From assembly GCA_018223185.1 (NCBI GenBank), contig JAAEYW010000002.1, positions 186,001 through 250,000 on the forward strand: a stretch of DNA of 64,000 nt. The letters run 5' to 3'. Below, in pieces: positions 1-8,099 of this stretch. Each line of letters opens with the position of its first letter. Within the stretch, counting starts at the first letter, position 1. The stretch comes from Oceanospirillales bacterium (GTDB lineage Bacteria > Pseudomonadota > Gammaproteobacteria > Pseudomonadales > Balneatricaceae). A program made the translations under genes and the position numbers. Below the pieces are notes generated by a model. The model had not been told where the DNA came from. It did no database searches and saw nothing but the letters and a program-made list of their open reading frames with translations.

Positions 1-28
1 GCATCGTGCGTCCTCGTGCAGTCAGAAT

Positions 29-56
29 TTGATATACCGCATTCTATGGCTTAAAT
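29..56 (+). promoter_or_regulatory. candidate sigma70 promoter of the MocR-type gene
   Basis: A TTGATA hexamer at 29-34 and a TTAAAT hexamer at 51-56 are separated by 16 bp, which fits a sigma70 promoter. Transcription would start at about position 63, inside the palindrome at 58-81. This is read by eye only. Confidence 0.35.
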
Positions 57-57
57 T

Positions 58-81
58 CATGACAATAAAAAAATTGTCATG
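58..81. promoter_or_regulatory. perfect 9-bp palindrome, candidate autoregulatory operator
   Basis: CATGACAAT at 58-66 is repeated as its exact reverse complement ATTGTCATG at 73-81, around a six-A spacer. It overlaps the expected transcription start of the MocR-type regulator. GntR/MocR proteins commonly control their own promoters or divergent ones, so an operator is a natural reading. It also argues that the coding region starts downstream, at 95. Confidence 0.5.
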
Positions 82-94
82 GATACATCTCAAC

Positions 95-1429
95 ATGCCC
101 CGTGCCCGCTACAAACAACTGGTCGATCAGTTTGCCAGCCGTATCCGTTCAGGTGAACTGTCACCCGGCACTCAGCTGCCGACACACCGCCAGCTTGCAG
201 CACGGGAGGGGCTGGCGCTGGTTACCGCCTCCCGGGTCTATGCAGAACTGGAACAGATGGGACTGGTCAGCGGCGAGACCGGGCGGGGTACGTTTGTCAG
301 AGAAACCGCCCTGCCGCTGGGCCACGGTATCGACCAGCCACCAGCCACCGAAGGGATGATCGACCTCAACTTCAATTCGCCCTCAATACCCGGCCAGACT
401 GATATGCTGCGTCAGGCGCTGCGACAACTATCGATCTCCGGCGACCTGGAGTCACTGCTGCACTATCAACCCCATGCGGGCAGGCAGCATGAGCGCGCCA
501 TCGTCGCCACTCATCTGGAACAGCGCGGACTGAAGGTCACAGCAGAGCAGGTATTTCTGGTCAGTGGCGCACAGCATGGTCTGGCGGCCACCGTTATGTC
601 GCTGCTGCAACCCGGTGATGTGGTTGCCGTGGATGCCCTCACCTATTCCGGTTTCAAAGTACTGGCCGAGGTGCACCGGCTGGAACTGGTCGCGGTTGCC
701 GTTAATGATGCGGGTCCCGACCTGCAGGCGTTAGAACAGTTATGCCGCAAACGACGGGTTAAAGCGGTTTACACCATGCCCACGCTGCATAACCCGCTGG
801 GCTGGGTCATGGATACTACACAACGGCAGCAACTGGTCGCCATCGCCCGCCGCTACAACCTGCTGATCATTGAGGATGCTGCCTACGCCTTTCTTGCCGA
901 CAATCCCCCGCCGCCCTTAATCACACTGGCCCCCGAACTCACCGTTTATGTCTCCGGGCTGTCCAAAAATGTTGCCACAGGGTTTCGTATCGGTTTTATC
1001 GTGGCACCGGATCACTGCGTGCCACTGATCGAGCGCACCATCCGCGCCACCACCTGGAACACCCCCGGCCTGATGACAGCCATTAGTTGTGGCTGGATTG
1101 AAGATGGCACCGTTGCCCGCCTGGAAACCGAGAAACGCAGAGATGCCCGGGCGCGTCAGTCGATAGCCAGAGAGGCGTTAGCCGGGCTGGATTACGTCGC
1201 CCACCCGGCATCCTACTTTATCTGGCTGCGCCTTCCAGAGGAGGCCCGTGCCGATCAGATTGCAATGGAGCTGATCAAGGCAAATATTTCGGTGTCCACT
1301 GCCGAGCCTTTTGCCATTGCAGACCATGCCCCCCACGCCATCCGGCTGGCACTCGGGTCGGTCGACCCGGACACCCTGAAAACCGCCTTAACCAACGTCC
1401 GCGAGGTTATCGGACGCTACCTGTATTAA
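95..1429 (+). CDS. MocR-type GntR/aminotransferase transcriptional regulator
   Basis: A 444-residue fusion. Residues 1-70 form a GntR winged helix-turn-helix (RYKQLVDQFASRIRSGEL, then PTHRQLAAREGL). The rest is a fold-type I PLP-dependent aminotransferase domain. The Schiff-base lysine is K291 in SGLSKN, and the cofactor-binding aspartate lies in the LLIIEDAAY segment. MocR proteins sense a PLP adduct or amino compound and activate or repress a nearby gene; the target is not visible here and may lie left of the window. In-frame ATG at 59 and TTG at 29 are also possible starts, but a promoter and palindrome overlap them, so ATG 95 is preferred. The ribosome site is weak for every candidate. 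Confidence 0.85.
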   Translation: MPRARYKQLVDQFASRIRSGELSPGTQLPTHRQLAAREGLALVTASRVYAELEQMGLVSGETGRGTFVRETALPLGHGIDQPPATEGMIDLNFNSPSIPGQTDMLRQALRQLSISGDLESLLHYQPHAGRQHERAIVATHLEQRGLKVTAEQVFLVSGAQHGLAATVMSLLQPGDVVAVDALTYSGFKVLAEVHRLELVAVAVNDAGPDLQALEQLCRKRRVKAVYTMPTLHNPLGWVMDTTQRQQLVAIARRYNLLIIEDAAYAFLADNPPPPLITLAPELTVYVSGLSKNVATGFRIGFIVAPDHCVPLIERTIRATTWNTPGLMTAISCGWIEDGTVARLETEKRRDARARQSIAREALAGLDYVAHPASYFIWLRLPEEARADQIAMELIKANISVSTAEPFAIADHAPHAIRLALGSVDPDTLKTALTNVREVIGRYLY

Positions 1430-1474
1430 GGCTTTTTCGTTGGCCTCGGCGGCGCGAAAGATTACACTATCGCT

Positions 1475-2311
1475 ATGTCCCAACAACTCACAGACTTTAT
1501 CCACAGCCACCCCCGGCTGTTTATTCTGACCGGTGCCGGTTGCAGTACCGCATCCGGCATTCCCGATTACCGGGACCATAACGGTGAGTGGAAACGCCAG
1601 CCGCCGGTGCAACATCGCGACTTTATGACCCGCCACAGCACCCGGCAGCGGTTCTGGGCCCGCAGCCTGATCGGCTGGCCGCTGATGGCCAACGCCCGGC
1701 CTAACGGTGTGCATAAAAGCCTGCAACGGTTAGAAGAGAAGGGCTATTGTCGCCAACTGGTCACTCAGAATGTCGACCGGCTGCATCAGCGGGCGGGCCA
1801 GCAACGGGTGATCGACCTGCACGGCCGTTCAGATCAGGTGATCTGTATGTCCTGTCATTCGCTGCATCAGCGCAACACCATTCATCAACAGATGGCCAGT
1901 GAAAACCCGGCCTTCGCTCACTACACGGCCACAGCAGCGCCGGACGGTGATGCCGATCTGGAGGACATCGACTTCAGCCGCTTCAGGGTGACTGACTGCC
2001 CGGCCTGTGGCGGCCTGCTCAAACCCAATGTAGTGTTCTTCGGCGATAATGTACCAAAAGAGCGGGTATTCAGCGCACTAGACAGCCTCCGGCAAGCGGA
2101 TGCGCTACTGGTGGTCGGTTCATCACTGATGGTGTATTCGGGTTTCCGCTTCTGCAAACAGGCGGTACAACTGAATATTCCGATCGCAGCAATTACCCGT
2201 GGCAAAACCCGGGCTGATGAACTTCTCAGCCTGAAACTGGATGGCGATATCGATCAGTTTCTGATGCCGGGCGTCAGCGCACTCAGCACCTTAGTGTCAC
2301 GACGCGAATAA
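1475..2311 (+). CDS. Sir2-family NAD-dependent protein deacylase
   Basis: A 278-residue sirtuin that removes acyl groups from lysines using NAD. The NAD-binding motif [15 protein letters not shown] is at residues 20-34, TQNVD at 97-101, and the catalytic histidine is H116 in DLHGRS. A four-cysteine zinc site is formed by CMSC (124-127) and a later CPAC. The stretch [12 protein letters not shown] and the [12 protein letters not shown] helix are also conserved. The cysteine and tryptophan pattern is closer to the SIRT4-like class than to the CobB class, a judgement by eye. It lies 45 bp after the MocR gene on the same strand, so co-transcription is possible. Confidence 0.88.
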   Translation: MSQQLTDFIHSHPRLFILTGAGCSTASGIPDYRDHNGEWKRQPPVQHRDFMTRHSTRQRFWARSLIGWPLMANARPNGVHKSLQRLEEKGYCRQLVTQNVDRLHQRAGQQRVIDLHGRSDQVICMSCHSLHQRNTIHQQMASENPAFAHYTATAAPDGDADLEDIDFSRFRVTDCPACGGLLKPNVVFFGDNVPKERVFSALDSLRQADALLVVGSSLMVYSGFRFCKQAVQLNIPIAAITRGKTRADELLSLKLDGDIDQFLMPGVSALSTLVSRRE

Positions 2312-2405
2312 CGATTTTCCCATCGTCATACGCCCTTTCAGGGCAGCGATAACGACCCATATCAGGTATAATGGCGCTCAATTGAATCCTGATCCCGAGT
2401 ACACT

Positions 2406-3788
2406 GTGTCTGATACCTCCTTTTCCTCCCTGAACCTGCCGCCCGCTATGCTCAGCAACCTTGCTGACCTTGGCTACAACGAGATGACCCCGATCCAGGC
2501 AGGCAGCCTGCCCCACGTGCTGGCCGATAAAGATATTATCGCCAAAGCGAAAACCGGCAGCGGTAAAACAGCGGCCTTTGCCATCGGCTTGCTGTTAAAA
2601 ATTAATCAGCGGGATTTCGGCACTCAGGCACTGGTACTCTGCCCAACCCGTGAGCTCAGCACTCAGGTTGCCAATGAGATCCGCCGTCTGGCGCGCTTTA
2701 AAGACAATATCAAACTGGTGATTCTCTGTGGCGGTCAGTCAGTAGGGCCGCAGATCGGTTCACTGGAACACGGTGCACATATTGTCGTGGGTACGCCCGG
2801 CCGGATTCAGGACCTGATCCGCAAAGGTAAACTGGATCTGTCCCGTTGCAGCACCGTGGTTCTGGATGAAGCAGACCGGATGCTGGATATGGGCTTTTAC
2901 GAGCAGATCGAAGGGGTTATCCGCAACACCCCGAAACAGCGTCAGACGCTGCTGTTTTCTGCCACCTATCCCGAAGGCATTAAAAAACTCAGCGCCGACC
3001 TGCAACAGGACCCGGTGGAAGTGACGGTTGAAGCGGTGCACAGCACCGGCCAGATCGAACAATCCTTCTACGCCCTGGAACAGACCAAAAAACCGGAAGC
3101 ACTGGCACGGATACTGAGTCACTTCAGCCCGGAATCCACGGTAATCTTCTGCAACACCAAAGATCAGTGCCGCGAAGTGTCAGACTACCTGCGCAACCTG
3201 GGCTATTTTGCCGCAGCCCTGCACGGTGATCTGGAACAGCGTGACCGTGATCAGGTGCTGGTGCAGTTTGCCAACCGCAGCAACACCATCCTCATCGCCA
3301 CCGATGTCGCCGCCCGCGGTCTGGATATCAGCGATCTGTCGATGGTGATCAATTACGACCTGCCCCGTGATCCGGAGATCTACGTCCACCGTATCGGTCG
3401 TACCGGCCGCGCAGGGAAAGAGGGCACGGCCATCAGCCTCTACCGGGATTCCGAAGAGTATAAGCTGGAAACCATCAGTGAATATCTGTCGCAGACGCTG
3501 CAAACCAAATCCCTCAGCAGCCTGAAAAAAGTCCGCAACGAGGAGCCGGTTAAACCGGTGATGCGAACTCTCTGCATCGCCGGTGGTCGAAAGGATAAGA
3601 TACGTCCTGGTGACATCCTCGGCGCCCTCACGGGCGAAGCGGGCATCGACGGCAGTATGGTGGGTAAGATCGATATCTATGACTATGCTGCCTATGTGGC
3701 GGTCAAGCGGGATGAAGCCCGTAAAGCCCACAGCAGGCTGGTCGACGGTAAGATCAAGGGCCGCCGTTTTAAAGTAAGAATGTTATAA
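2406..3788 (+). CDS. dbpA: ATP-dependent RNA helicase DbpA
   Basis: A 460-residue DEAD-box helicase; E. coli DbpA has 457. The Q motif is TPIQ at 28-31 and Walker A is AKTGSGKT at 48-55. PTRELSTQV, VVLDEADRML, SAT, and the C-terminal helicase motifs ARGLDI and HRIGRTGRAG follow. The last 75 residues form the RNA-binding domain that docks DbpA onto hairpin 92 of 23S rRNA, ending in KGRRFKVRML. DbpA acts in large-subunit assembly. GTG 2406 gives an N-terminus aligned with known DbpA; an upstream in-frame TTG at 2382 would add eight unlikely residues. Confidence 0.93.
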   Translation: MSDTSFSSLNLPPAMLSNLADLGYNEMTPIQAGSLPHVLADKDIIAKAKTGSGKTAAFAIGLLLKINQRDFGTQALVLCPTRELSTQVANEIRRLARFKDNIKLVILCGGQSVGPQIGSLEHGAHIVVGTPGRIQDLIRKGKLDLSRCSTVVLDEADRMLDMGFYEQIEGVIRNTPKQRQTLLFSATYPEGIKKLSADLQQDPVEVTVEAVHSTGQIEQSFYALEQTKKPEALARILSHFSPESTVIFCNTKDQCREVSDYLRNLGYFAAALHGDLEQRDRDQVLVQFANRSNTILIATDVAARGLDISDLSMVINYDLPRDPEIYVHRIGRTGRAGKEGTAISLYRDSEEYKLETISEYLSQTLQTKSLSSLKKVRNEEPVKPVMRTLCIAGGRKDKIRPGDILGALTGEAGIDGSMVGKIDIYDYAAYVAVKRDEARKAHSRLVDGKIKGRRFKVRML

Positions 3789-3821
3789 AACGTTTTACTG
3801 TTTTGATTAAGGTATTTTAAT

Positions 3822-4100
3822 ATGGCTGTAGCATCGGCACGGCATATTCTGGTGAAGACCAAAGCTGAGGCCGAAAAGCTGAAGCAACAACTGGAGAAAG
3901 GGGAGGACTTTGCCCGTCTGGCAAAACGGCACTCTCTGTGTAACTCTGCCAAACGGGGTGGTGATCTCGGCGAATTCAGGCCCGGCACCATGGTAAAAGC
4001 GTTCGACGACGTGGTTTTCCGCAAGAAAGTACTGGAGATCCACGGACCGGTGAAAACGAAGTTTGGTTTTCATCTTATTCAGACCCTCTATCGCACCTAG
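3822..4100 (+). CDS. ppiC: peptidyl-prolyl cis-trans isomerase PpiC (parvulin)
   Basis: A 92-residue, single-domain cytoplasmic parvulin, the same size as E. coli PpiC. It begins with the typical ASARHILVKT, has the FARLAKRHSLC segment and GGDLGEFRPG, and ends in KTKFGFHLIQTL. It catalyses proline isomerisation during folding. No signal peptide is present. It lies 33 bp after dbpA and 45 bp before a small gene on the same strand. Confidence 0.93.
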   Translation: MAVASARHILVKTKAEAEKLKQQLEKGEDFARLAKRHSLCNSAKRGGDLGEFRPGTMVKAFDDVVFRKKVLEIHGPVKTKFGFHLIQTLYRT

Positions 4101-4145
4101 GCCCAGTGCCGCGATAAAAGTCGCCAACTTAAGGAGGTGGTTCCT

Positions 4146-4331
4146 ATGAAACCGGCCAAGAAACAACACCCCAAGTTTATTGAAGCGATGCAGAAACTCT
4201 CTGCTATGAATGAAGATGAACGCCTCTCCGACGAGAACAAAGAACTGTTTGATCAGGCCATCGCCTACGCGCCACTGGAGGCACAACCGGCGCTGATGGC
4301 AATCCAGCGGAAGTATGAAGAGCTTCACTAA
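4146..4331 (+). CDS. small conserved-looking acidic protein, function unknown
   Basis: A 61-residue protein rich in Glu, Ala and Lys, predicted helical, with no membrane segment. It reads like many uncharacterised small gammaproteobacterial proteins (FIEAMQKLSAMNEDERLSDE). ATG 4146 is chosen because a near-perfect Shine-Dalgarno, AAGGAGG at 4131-4137, sits at good distance; an in-frame GTG at 4137 would lie inside that site. It follows ppiC and precedes a strong terminator, so it is probably the last gene of the dbpA-ppiC transcript. No function is claimed. Confidence 0.75.
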   Translation: MKPAKKQHPKFIEAMQKLSAMNEDERLSDENKELFDQAIAYAPLEAQPALMAIQRKYEELH

Positions 4332-4336
4332 GAGCT

Positions 4337-4385
4337 GAGACGTGGCTAGAACGGGCTTCGCCCTTGCTAGTGGTTAGTCGCTAGA
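4337..4385. repeat. modular palindromic intergenic repeat, copy F
   Basis: Contains CTAG-bounded hairpin units such as GGGCTTCGCCC. It is a short, reverse-oriented member of the repeat family also seen near 8.1, 8.7, 10.3, 12.0, 13.0 and 19.3 kb. It lies at the left edge of the AT-rich operon. Confidence 0.6.
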
Positions 4386-4397
4386 AAACAAAAGACT

Positions 4398-4426
4398 AAA
4401 GAGAGCCAGGAGGCTCTCTTTTTTTT
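4398..4426. terminator. intrinsic terminator
   Basis: Stem GAGAGCC (4401-4407) pairs with GGCTCTC (4412-4418) across a four-base loop, with A's before and eight T's after. It ends the dbpA-ppiC transcript and, being A/T flanked on both sides, could also stop the ABC-3C operon from the right. Confidence 0.85.
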
Positions 4427-4432
4427 GGTAAT

Positions 4433-4442
4433 GCTATACATA
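4433..4442. repeat. 10-bp direct repeat, left copy, at the island edge
   Basis: GCTATACATA here is repeated at 8085-8094. The two copies bracket the AT-rich four-gene operon. At the right copy the sequence is one arm of a hairpin (GTATAGC GAA GCTATAC), so chance or repeat-family origin is possible. Confidence 0.35.
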
Positions 4443-4522
4443 AAAGAAATTTAGTAGCTTCTCGCTGAACTATTCCCAATAGCTTATCTTCAATCTTCTT
4501 TAAACCCTAATAAACTAGACTG

Positions 4523-6433
4523 TTACAAATTTAGTACATTGCCGTCGTAAAAAGGGCCTACACCTGTTGTGTCGTTGTTTAGTTCTTCAAGTACCATTGA
4601 TGTGCAGAATATAAGCTGAAAATCGTTCCTGTCTTTAAAACAATCAATCATTGCCCTTTGAAAATTATGACTTCGAAACTCTTTCATTCCTCCATTCTCA
4701 ATCGCATCAAGCATTAAAAATCTAGGAAGGCGATAGTTTGGGTCGTCTATGGCTTCAAGTAATGCGGAAATTTGAAAGGAATTCTTTTTGATATAGTTAG
4801 AGCTGCCTGAAAACTTCACGCGGCCATCAATGAGAGTTCTGTCTTTAGCAAAATCAATTTCAATATCATTTGAATCTGCAGCTTCAAAAACCTCCTCGTA
4901 TGGCATGCCGTTATCCCGTTTGTCCTTTCTTAGGATCGGAATCATATTTTCAGAAATTCCGCTGTAAACATTCTGCCGTCTATTCTTGCTTGCTGATCTT
5001 GCGGACTCTATCTTGTTTCTAAGGTCGGTTATTTTCGATGATAGCTCAATTTTTTTTGCTTTGTTTCTGTCAAGTTCACTAATAATTTCAATTTTTTTCT
5101 TAATATTTTCATTCTCCGACTCTAAAAAGCCAATTCGTTTTGAGTCTTCTAGTGCAGAATGCGAACTAAAATCAACAATCTTTGAAACGACGGTCAACTC
5201 ACTTTGTAAGTTAGTTAACTGTGCATTGGCAATGTTTAGAGCGGATGTAATTCCTATTCTATGTTCCATATAATCTTCAAGAACTTTGTTGTTGCTGCTA
5301 ATCTGAAAATCAATTTCTGTTAGCAATTCCATATAATTATTAGCGTGATGGGAGTCAACAATAGGTGCGTGACAAAGGTGGCATTCGCCTTCATCGTAAG
5401 TAGTTATTTTCTCTAGGCAGCAGGGGCAGCTTTCATATTTTATCAGCCCTATTGCGTCATATGATGCTTTTGATTCTAGCAGAGATTTTTTCCGAAACTT
5501 TAAAGATTTTTCATATAACTCGCAGTCAACAATATCTCCGTTGGTTGACATTAAGCCTTCCTTAAATGCGATAATTTTCCGATTTAATAAGTTGATCTGG
5601 CCATCAATCTCGTTAAATTTTGATGCACGGGTTACATCAAGTTCATCATGCGCAATAATCTCTTTTGGCTTATTTCTGAGTTTAACTATTTCGGTGATAT
5701 TGGCAACAACAATGGATTCGAGAGTGCTTAGTGTCAGAGATGAATCCCCTCCCAGCACTTTATACATAGCAAGTAAATCTGAAGAAATTTTGTCATACTC
5801 ACGCTCAAGCATAATAAGTTGTTGGCGTAATTTGTGTGTGTCTAGATTATCTAGACCCAATAGAAATTCAGAAATAGCTGTTCTTATGCCTTCACTATCA
5901 CCTTTTTGACTGTCTTCCGCTCGTAATATCTTTGTTGACGCTGTTTCTTGGTCAACATAAAGGAATCTAAGAATTTGATGCATTGTAAGATTGGCGTAAT
6001 CATCTGATTTATGGCTATCCCAGCCAAGTAATTCAAATATTTGCTGCGAGAAAGACATCTTGTCACCAGATTCGCTGCGACGTGATCCATATGTTTTCCA
6101 GTCACTGCTGGCTTTATCGCCTTCTTGATATGGGCCGGATCGAATTGATATTGGTGGCACTTTTCCCTTATCGATTTCGCGTTTGATAGTGAATTGATTT
6201 CCGTTGAGACGCAGTTGGCAAAGTATTTCGTCGCACTTGTCAGCGGGGTATAGCCATTGATTCGCTTTTATTTCTCCACCAAGAACATAAAACAACATCT
6301 CCAAAATAGTTGTTTTTCCTACGGAGTGATCACCCCGAATAACATTTATACCTCTATGAAATTCCTCATCGTAAACTGCGCGGCTTGACTTTAATATTAT
6401 CAAGCGCTCTATGAATAAGGTTGATTTATCCAT
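4523..6433 (-). CDS. ABC/SMC-like ATPase of an ABC-three-component system
   Basis: A 636-residue ATPase of the Rad50/RecN-like ABC class. Walker A is GDHSVGKT at residues 34-41. A C-terminal hydrophobic strand, FLMLDAIE, supplies Walker B, and a Ser/Gly stretch before it (FSGSSNYIKK) is the likely signature region. The middle is coiled coil and holds a zinc knuckle near residues 335-357 (CPCC then CHLC), placed like a Rad50 hook. The start ATG overlaps the end of the upstream gene by 8 bp, showing translational coupling. With the two small partners upstream this matches ABC-3C conflict systems known from comparative genomics. Base composition is clearly AT-richer than flanking genes, suggesting transfer. 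Confidence 0.8.
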   Translation of the reverse strand: MDKSTLFIERLIILKSSRAVYDEEFHRGINVIRGDHSVGKTTILEMLFYVLGGEIKANQWLYPADKCDEILCQLRLNGNQFTIKREIDKGKVPPISIRSGPYQEGDKASSDWKTYGSRRSESGDKMSFSQQIFELLGWDSHKSDDYANLTMHQILRFLYVDQETASTKILRAEDSQKGDSEGIRTAISEFLLGLDNLDTHKLRQQLIMLEREYDKISSDLLAMYKVLGGDSSLTLSTLESIVVANITEIVKLRNKPKEIIAHDELDVTRASKFNEIDGQINLLNRKIIAFKEGLMSTNGDIVDCELYEKSLKFRKKSLLESKASYDAIGLIKYESCPCCLEKITTYDEGECHLCHAPIVDSHHANNYMELLTEIDFQISSNNKVLEDYMEHRIGITSALNIANAQLTNLQSELTVVSKIVDFSSHSALEDSKRIGFLESENENIKKKIEIISELDRNKAKKIELSSKITDLRNKIESARSASKNRRQNVYSGISENMIPILRKDKRDNGMPYEEVFEAADSNDIEIDFAKDRTLIDGRVKFSGSSNYIKKNSFQISALLEAIDDPNYRLPRFLMLDAIENGGMKEFRSHNFQRAMIDCFKDRNDFQLIFCTSMVLEELNNDTTGVGPFYDGNVLNL

Positions 6434-6920
6434 ATCTATACTCCATTAGCCCACTTCTGGACTTAAATCCATTCGGTCCATTTAGACTTATCTTTGGGAA
6501 ACATGTGGTTAGCATTATAAAGAAATCAGATTTAGAAAATTCATCAGCATTAAATGTTTCAATTAACGACTTGGGTAGCAATGCGATATTAAGTACTATT
6601 TCGTTGTCACTTAACGTAATTAAAGACTTTTGAGATAAAGAGATAAGTACGGAGTCGTGCGTAGCCACAAGTTCGAAATAAAGACTTTTTGGGTTCGGCG
6701 TTAATTCAAAAGGCTCTGGTACATCATTGATTTCATTCTTATATTTATTAAAAGTCCTTGGAAGTTTAGAAACTCTTTTTAGTAAGTGAGGGTATAGATA
6801 GTAATAATCAATCAATTTCAAAGAGTCTTTTTCCAGTTTTTTTTCTTCAACAGAACTTAGTATATTCAAAATCCTATAGGAGCAGTGATGGGCGTCATAT
6901 GCTGGGTGATAAATAATCAT
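6426..6920 (-). CDS. ABC-3C-type middle component
   Basis: A 164-residue protein without membrane segments or recognisable catalytic motif. Its place between the CTD-like protein and the ATPase, its size, and the N-terminus MIIYHPAYDAHHCSYRI fit the middle component (MC) of ABC-3C systems. The start is taken at ATG 6920 because it forms a TAATG overlap with the upstream stop and has GGAG just before it; an earlier in-frame start at 6941 would overlap the upstream gene by 22 bp. The family call rests on context more than sequence. In known systems the MC links the ATPase to the effector-carrying component. Confidence 0.6.
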   Translation of the reverse strand: MIIYHPAYDAHHCSYRILNILSSVEEKKLEKDSLKLIDYYYLYPHLLKRVSKLPRTFNKYKNEINDVPEPFELTPNPKSLYFELVATHDSVLISLSQKSLITLSDNEIVLNIALLPKSLIETFNADEFSKSDFFIMLTTCFPKISLNGPNGFKSRSGLMEYRYG

Positions 6921-7561
6921 TACTTCCACTCCACGTGACATTTTTCTGTTAAGAAATATAGCATCCCTTCAACCAGCTCACTGGTAACAAATCCACCAGC
7001 TAACGTAACCTCTTGATAAAGTGGTTCAACTATAGTGCTATTAATGGCGGAGCTGATTGCAATATCGTCACTACCATCCCTTAGCATTGGTAGTATTTGT
7101 GAATTGAATCGAGTCAATATCAGACTAAGAATATGTGTGAAAATTATCTGGTAGGATTTTACATGCTGAAATCTCAATATCATTTTCGAGGCTTTTTGAC
7201 TCGACATTCGTGCTTGATCTAGGTAAATTAAACGATTCGCTGTTATAAGCTTAGCTTCAAGTCCAACAACCTCTCTAGATTCCACATTTCGAATTTTGCT
7301 TTGGAGTTCTTCCAAGACAAACAGATATTGAGGGCTATCTTCTTTGAGTTGTTCGTGATGAGTTATAAGATTTTTCAAGGCTTCAGCACCACAACCAATA
7401 TCATAAGAAGGAAGATTTACAATTGTAGGCTGAAGCAGCAAACTACCGCCAATCTCATTGTTGGATATTTCATTGCCAGAAATGACTTTTGCGCCATCCC
7501 CAATGGATGGATAAGCGCCAGCATTCCCAATCAGTGCGGGATAGTTATCATTGTCACTCAT
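6920..7561 (-). CDS. ABC-3C CTD-like protein with N-terminal amyloid-like motif
   Basis: A 213-residue protein. Residues 1-50 are low in helix and hold a motif at 26-43, VISGNEISNNEIGGSLLL, with Asn and Ile at five-residue spacing. Residues 55-213 are mostly helical and end in a segment resembling the C-terminal domain that defines the third ABC-3C partner (GMLYFLTEKCHVEW at the end). In ABC-3C systems this component usually carries an effector domain at its N-terminus; here that position holds only the short motif, shared with the C-terminus of the two-TM protein encoded just upstream. ATG is 11 bp after the upstream stop, so the genes are co-transcribed. Confidence 0.6.
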   Translation of the reverse strand: MSDNDNYPALIGNAGAYPSIGDGAKVISGNEISNNEIGGSLLLQPTIVNLPSYDIGCGAEALKNLITHHEQLKEDSPQYLFVLEELQSKIRNVESREVVGLEAKLITANRLIYLDQARMSSQKASKMILRFQHVKSYQIIFTHILSLILTRFNSQILPMLRDGSDDIAISSAINSTIVEPLYQEVTLAGGFVTSELVEGMLYFLTEKCHVEWK

Positions 7562-7571
7562 AATGGGGAAG

Positions 7572-7922
7572 TCATCCTATATCAAGATCGCCATCAATTT
7601 TATTTCTCTTGATTTTGTTCTTTGTAATGACTGAGGCAGTCTCACCTAATTTAAGGTTTTTTCCGACCTCATTATCCGTTACTTCATTATCCGTTACTTC
7701 ATTTTTCTTATGAGGCTCGCTGGGCGCGGGCGGTTTATTTCGAACCAAGATGTAACCCATAAACAAGCAAAAAACCAAAATAGCAGCTAAGAGTAATATG
7801 TTTAAAAGCAGGTTAGATTTAAATATTTCTGATGTTTCCAAAAAAGAGGATATCAGCGAGTGAAACAGCCATGCAGCGATTACTGATGGGCCACCTACTT
7901 TCAGGGCAATTTTCCAATCCAT
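7572..7922 (-). CDS. two-TM protein with two amyloid-like C-terminal motif copies
   Basis: A 116-residue protein. Residues 9-28 and 38-60 are hydrophobic and likely span the membrane; a Pro-rich linker (64-70) leads to the C-terminal tail. The tail holds two pseudo-repeats: 75-92, EVTDNEVTDNEVGKNLKL, and 98-115, VITKNKIKRNKIDGDLDI. They match the N-terminal motif of the next gene's product. D/E in the first copy become K/R in the second at four positions, with one opposite change. ATG 7922 is chosen because AAGGA precedes it; a GTG at 8045 would extend the protein by 41 residues through dispersed-repeat sequence (7947-7966). I infer a membrane effector held inactive until templated. No homologue is claimed. 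Confidence 0.6.
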   Translation of the reverse strand: MDWKIALKVGGPSVIAAWLFHSLISSFLETSEIFKSNLLLNILLLAAILVFCLFMGYILVRNKPPAPSEPHKKNEVTDNEVTDNEVGKNLKLGETASVITKNKIKRNKIDGDLDIG

Positions 7923-8084
7923 ACGTATCCTTAGATTAAAGGCGTCAAAGCCCTTTTTGATCACTACGACATCAATGGGATCAAAGTAGAAATCACTTTG
8001 GTAACAAGAGAAAAGCCTAAAGGCAGCTACTGCATTCTCGTCCACTGAAAATGAGCGGGCTCATTGGTCAGTTTGTATAGCGAA

Positions 8085-8094
8085 GCTATACATA
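8085..8094. repeat. 10-bp direct repeat, right copy, at the island edge
   Basis: GCTATACATA, identical to 4433-4442. It is the right arm of a short hairpin, GTATAGC GAA GCTATAC, at 8075-8091. The gap 7923-8294 otherwise holds only the presumed promoter region of the operon and dispersed-repeat sequence. Confidence 0.35.
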
Positions 8095-8099
8095 TCCAT

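Noticed and set aside
7301..7612. Plus-strand open frame opposite the CTD-like gene
   Set aside because: Antisense to a coupled operon, no ribosome site, composition of a shadow frame.
7923..8045. N-terminal extension of the two-TM protein to 157 residues from GTG 8045
   Set aside because: ATG 7922 has AAGGA at good spacing, and the extension runs through a module of the dispersed repeat family (7947-7966).
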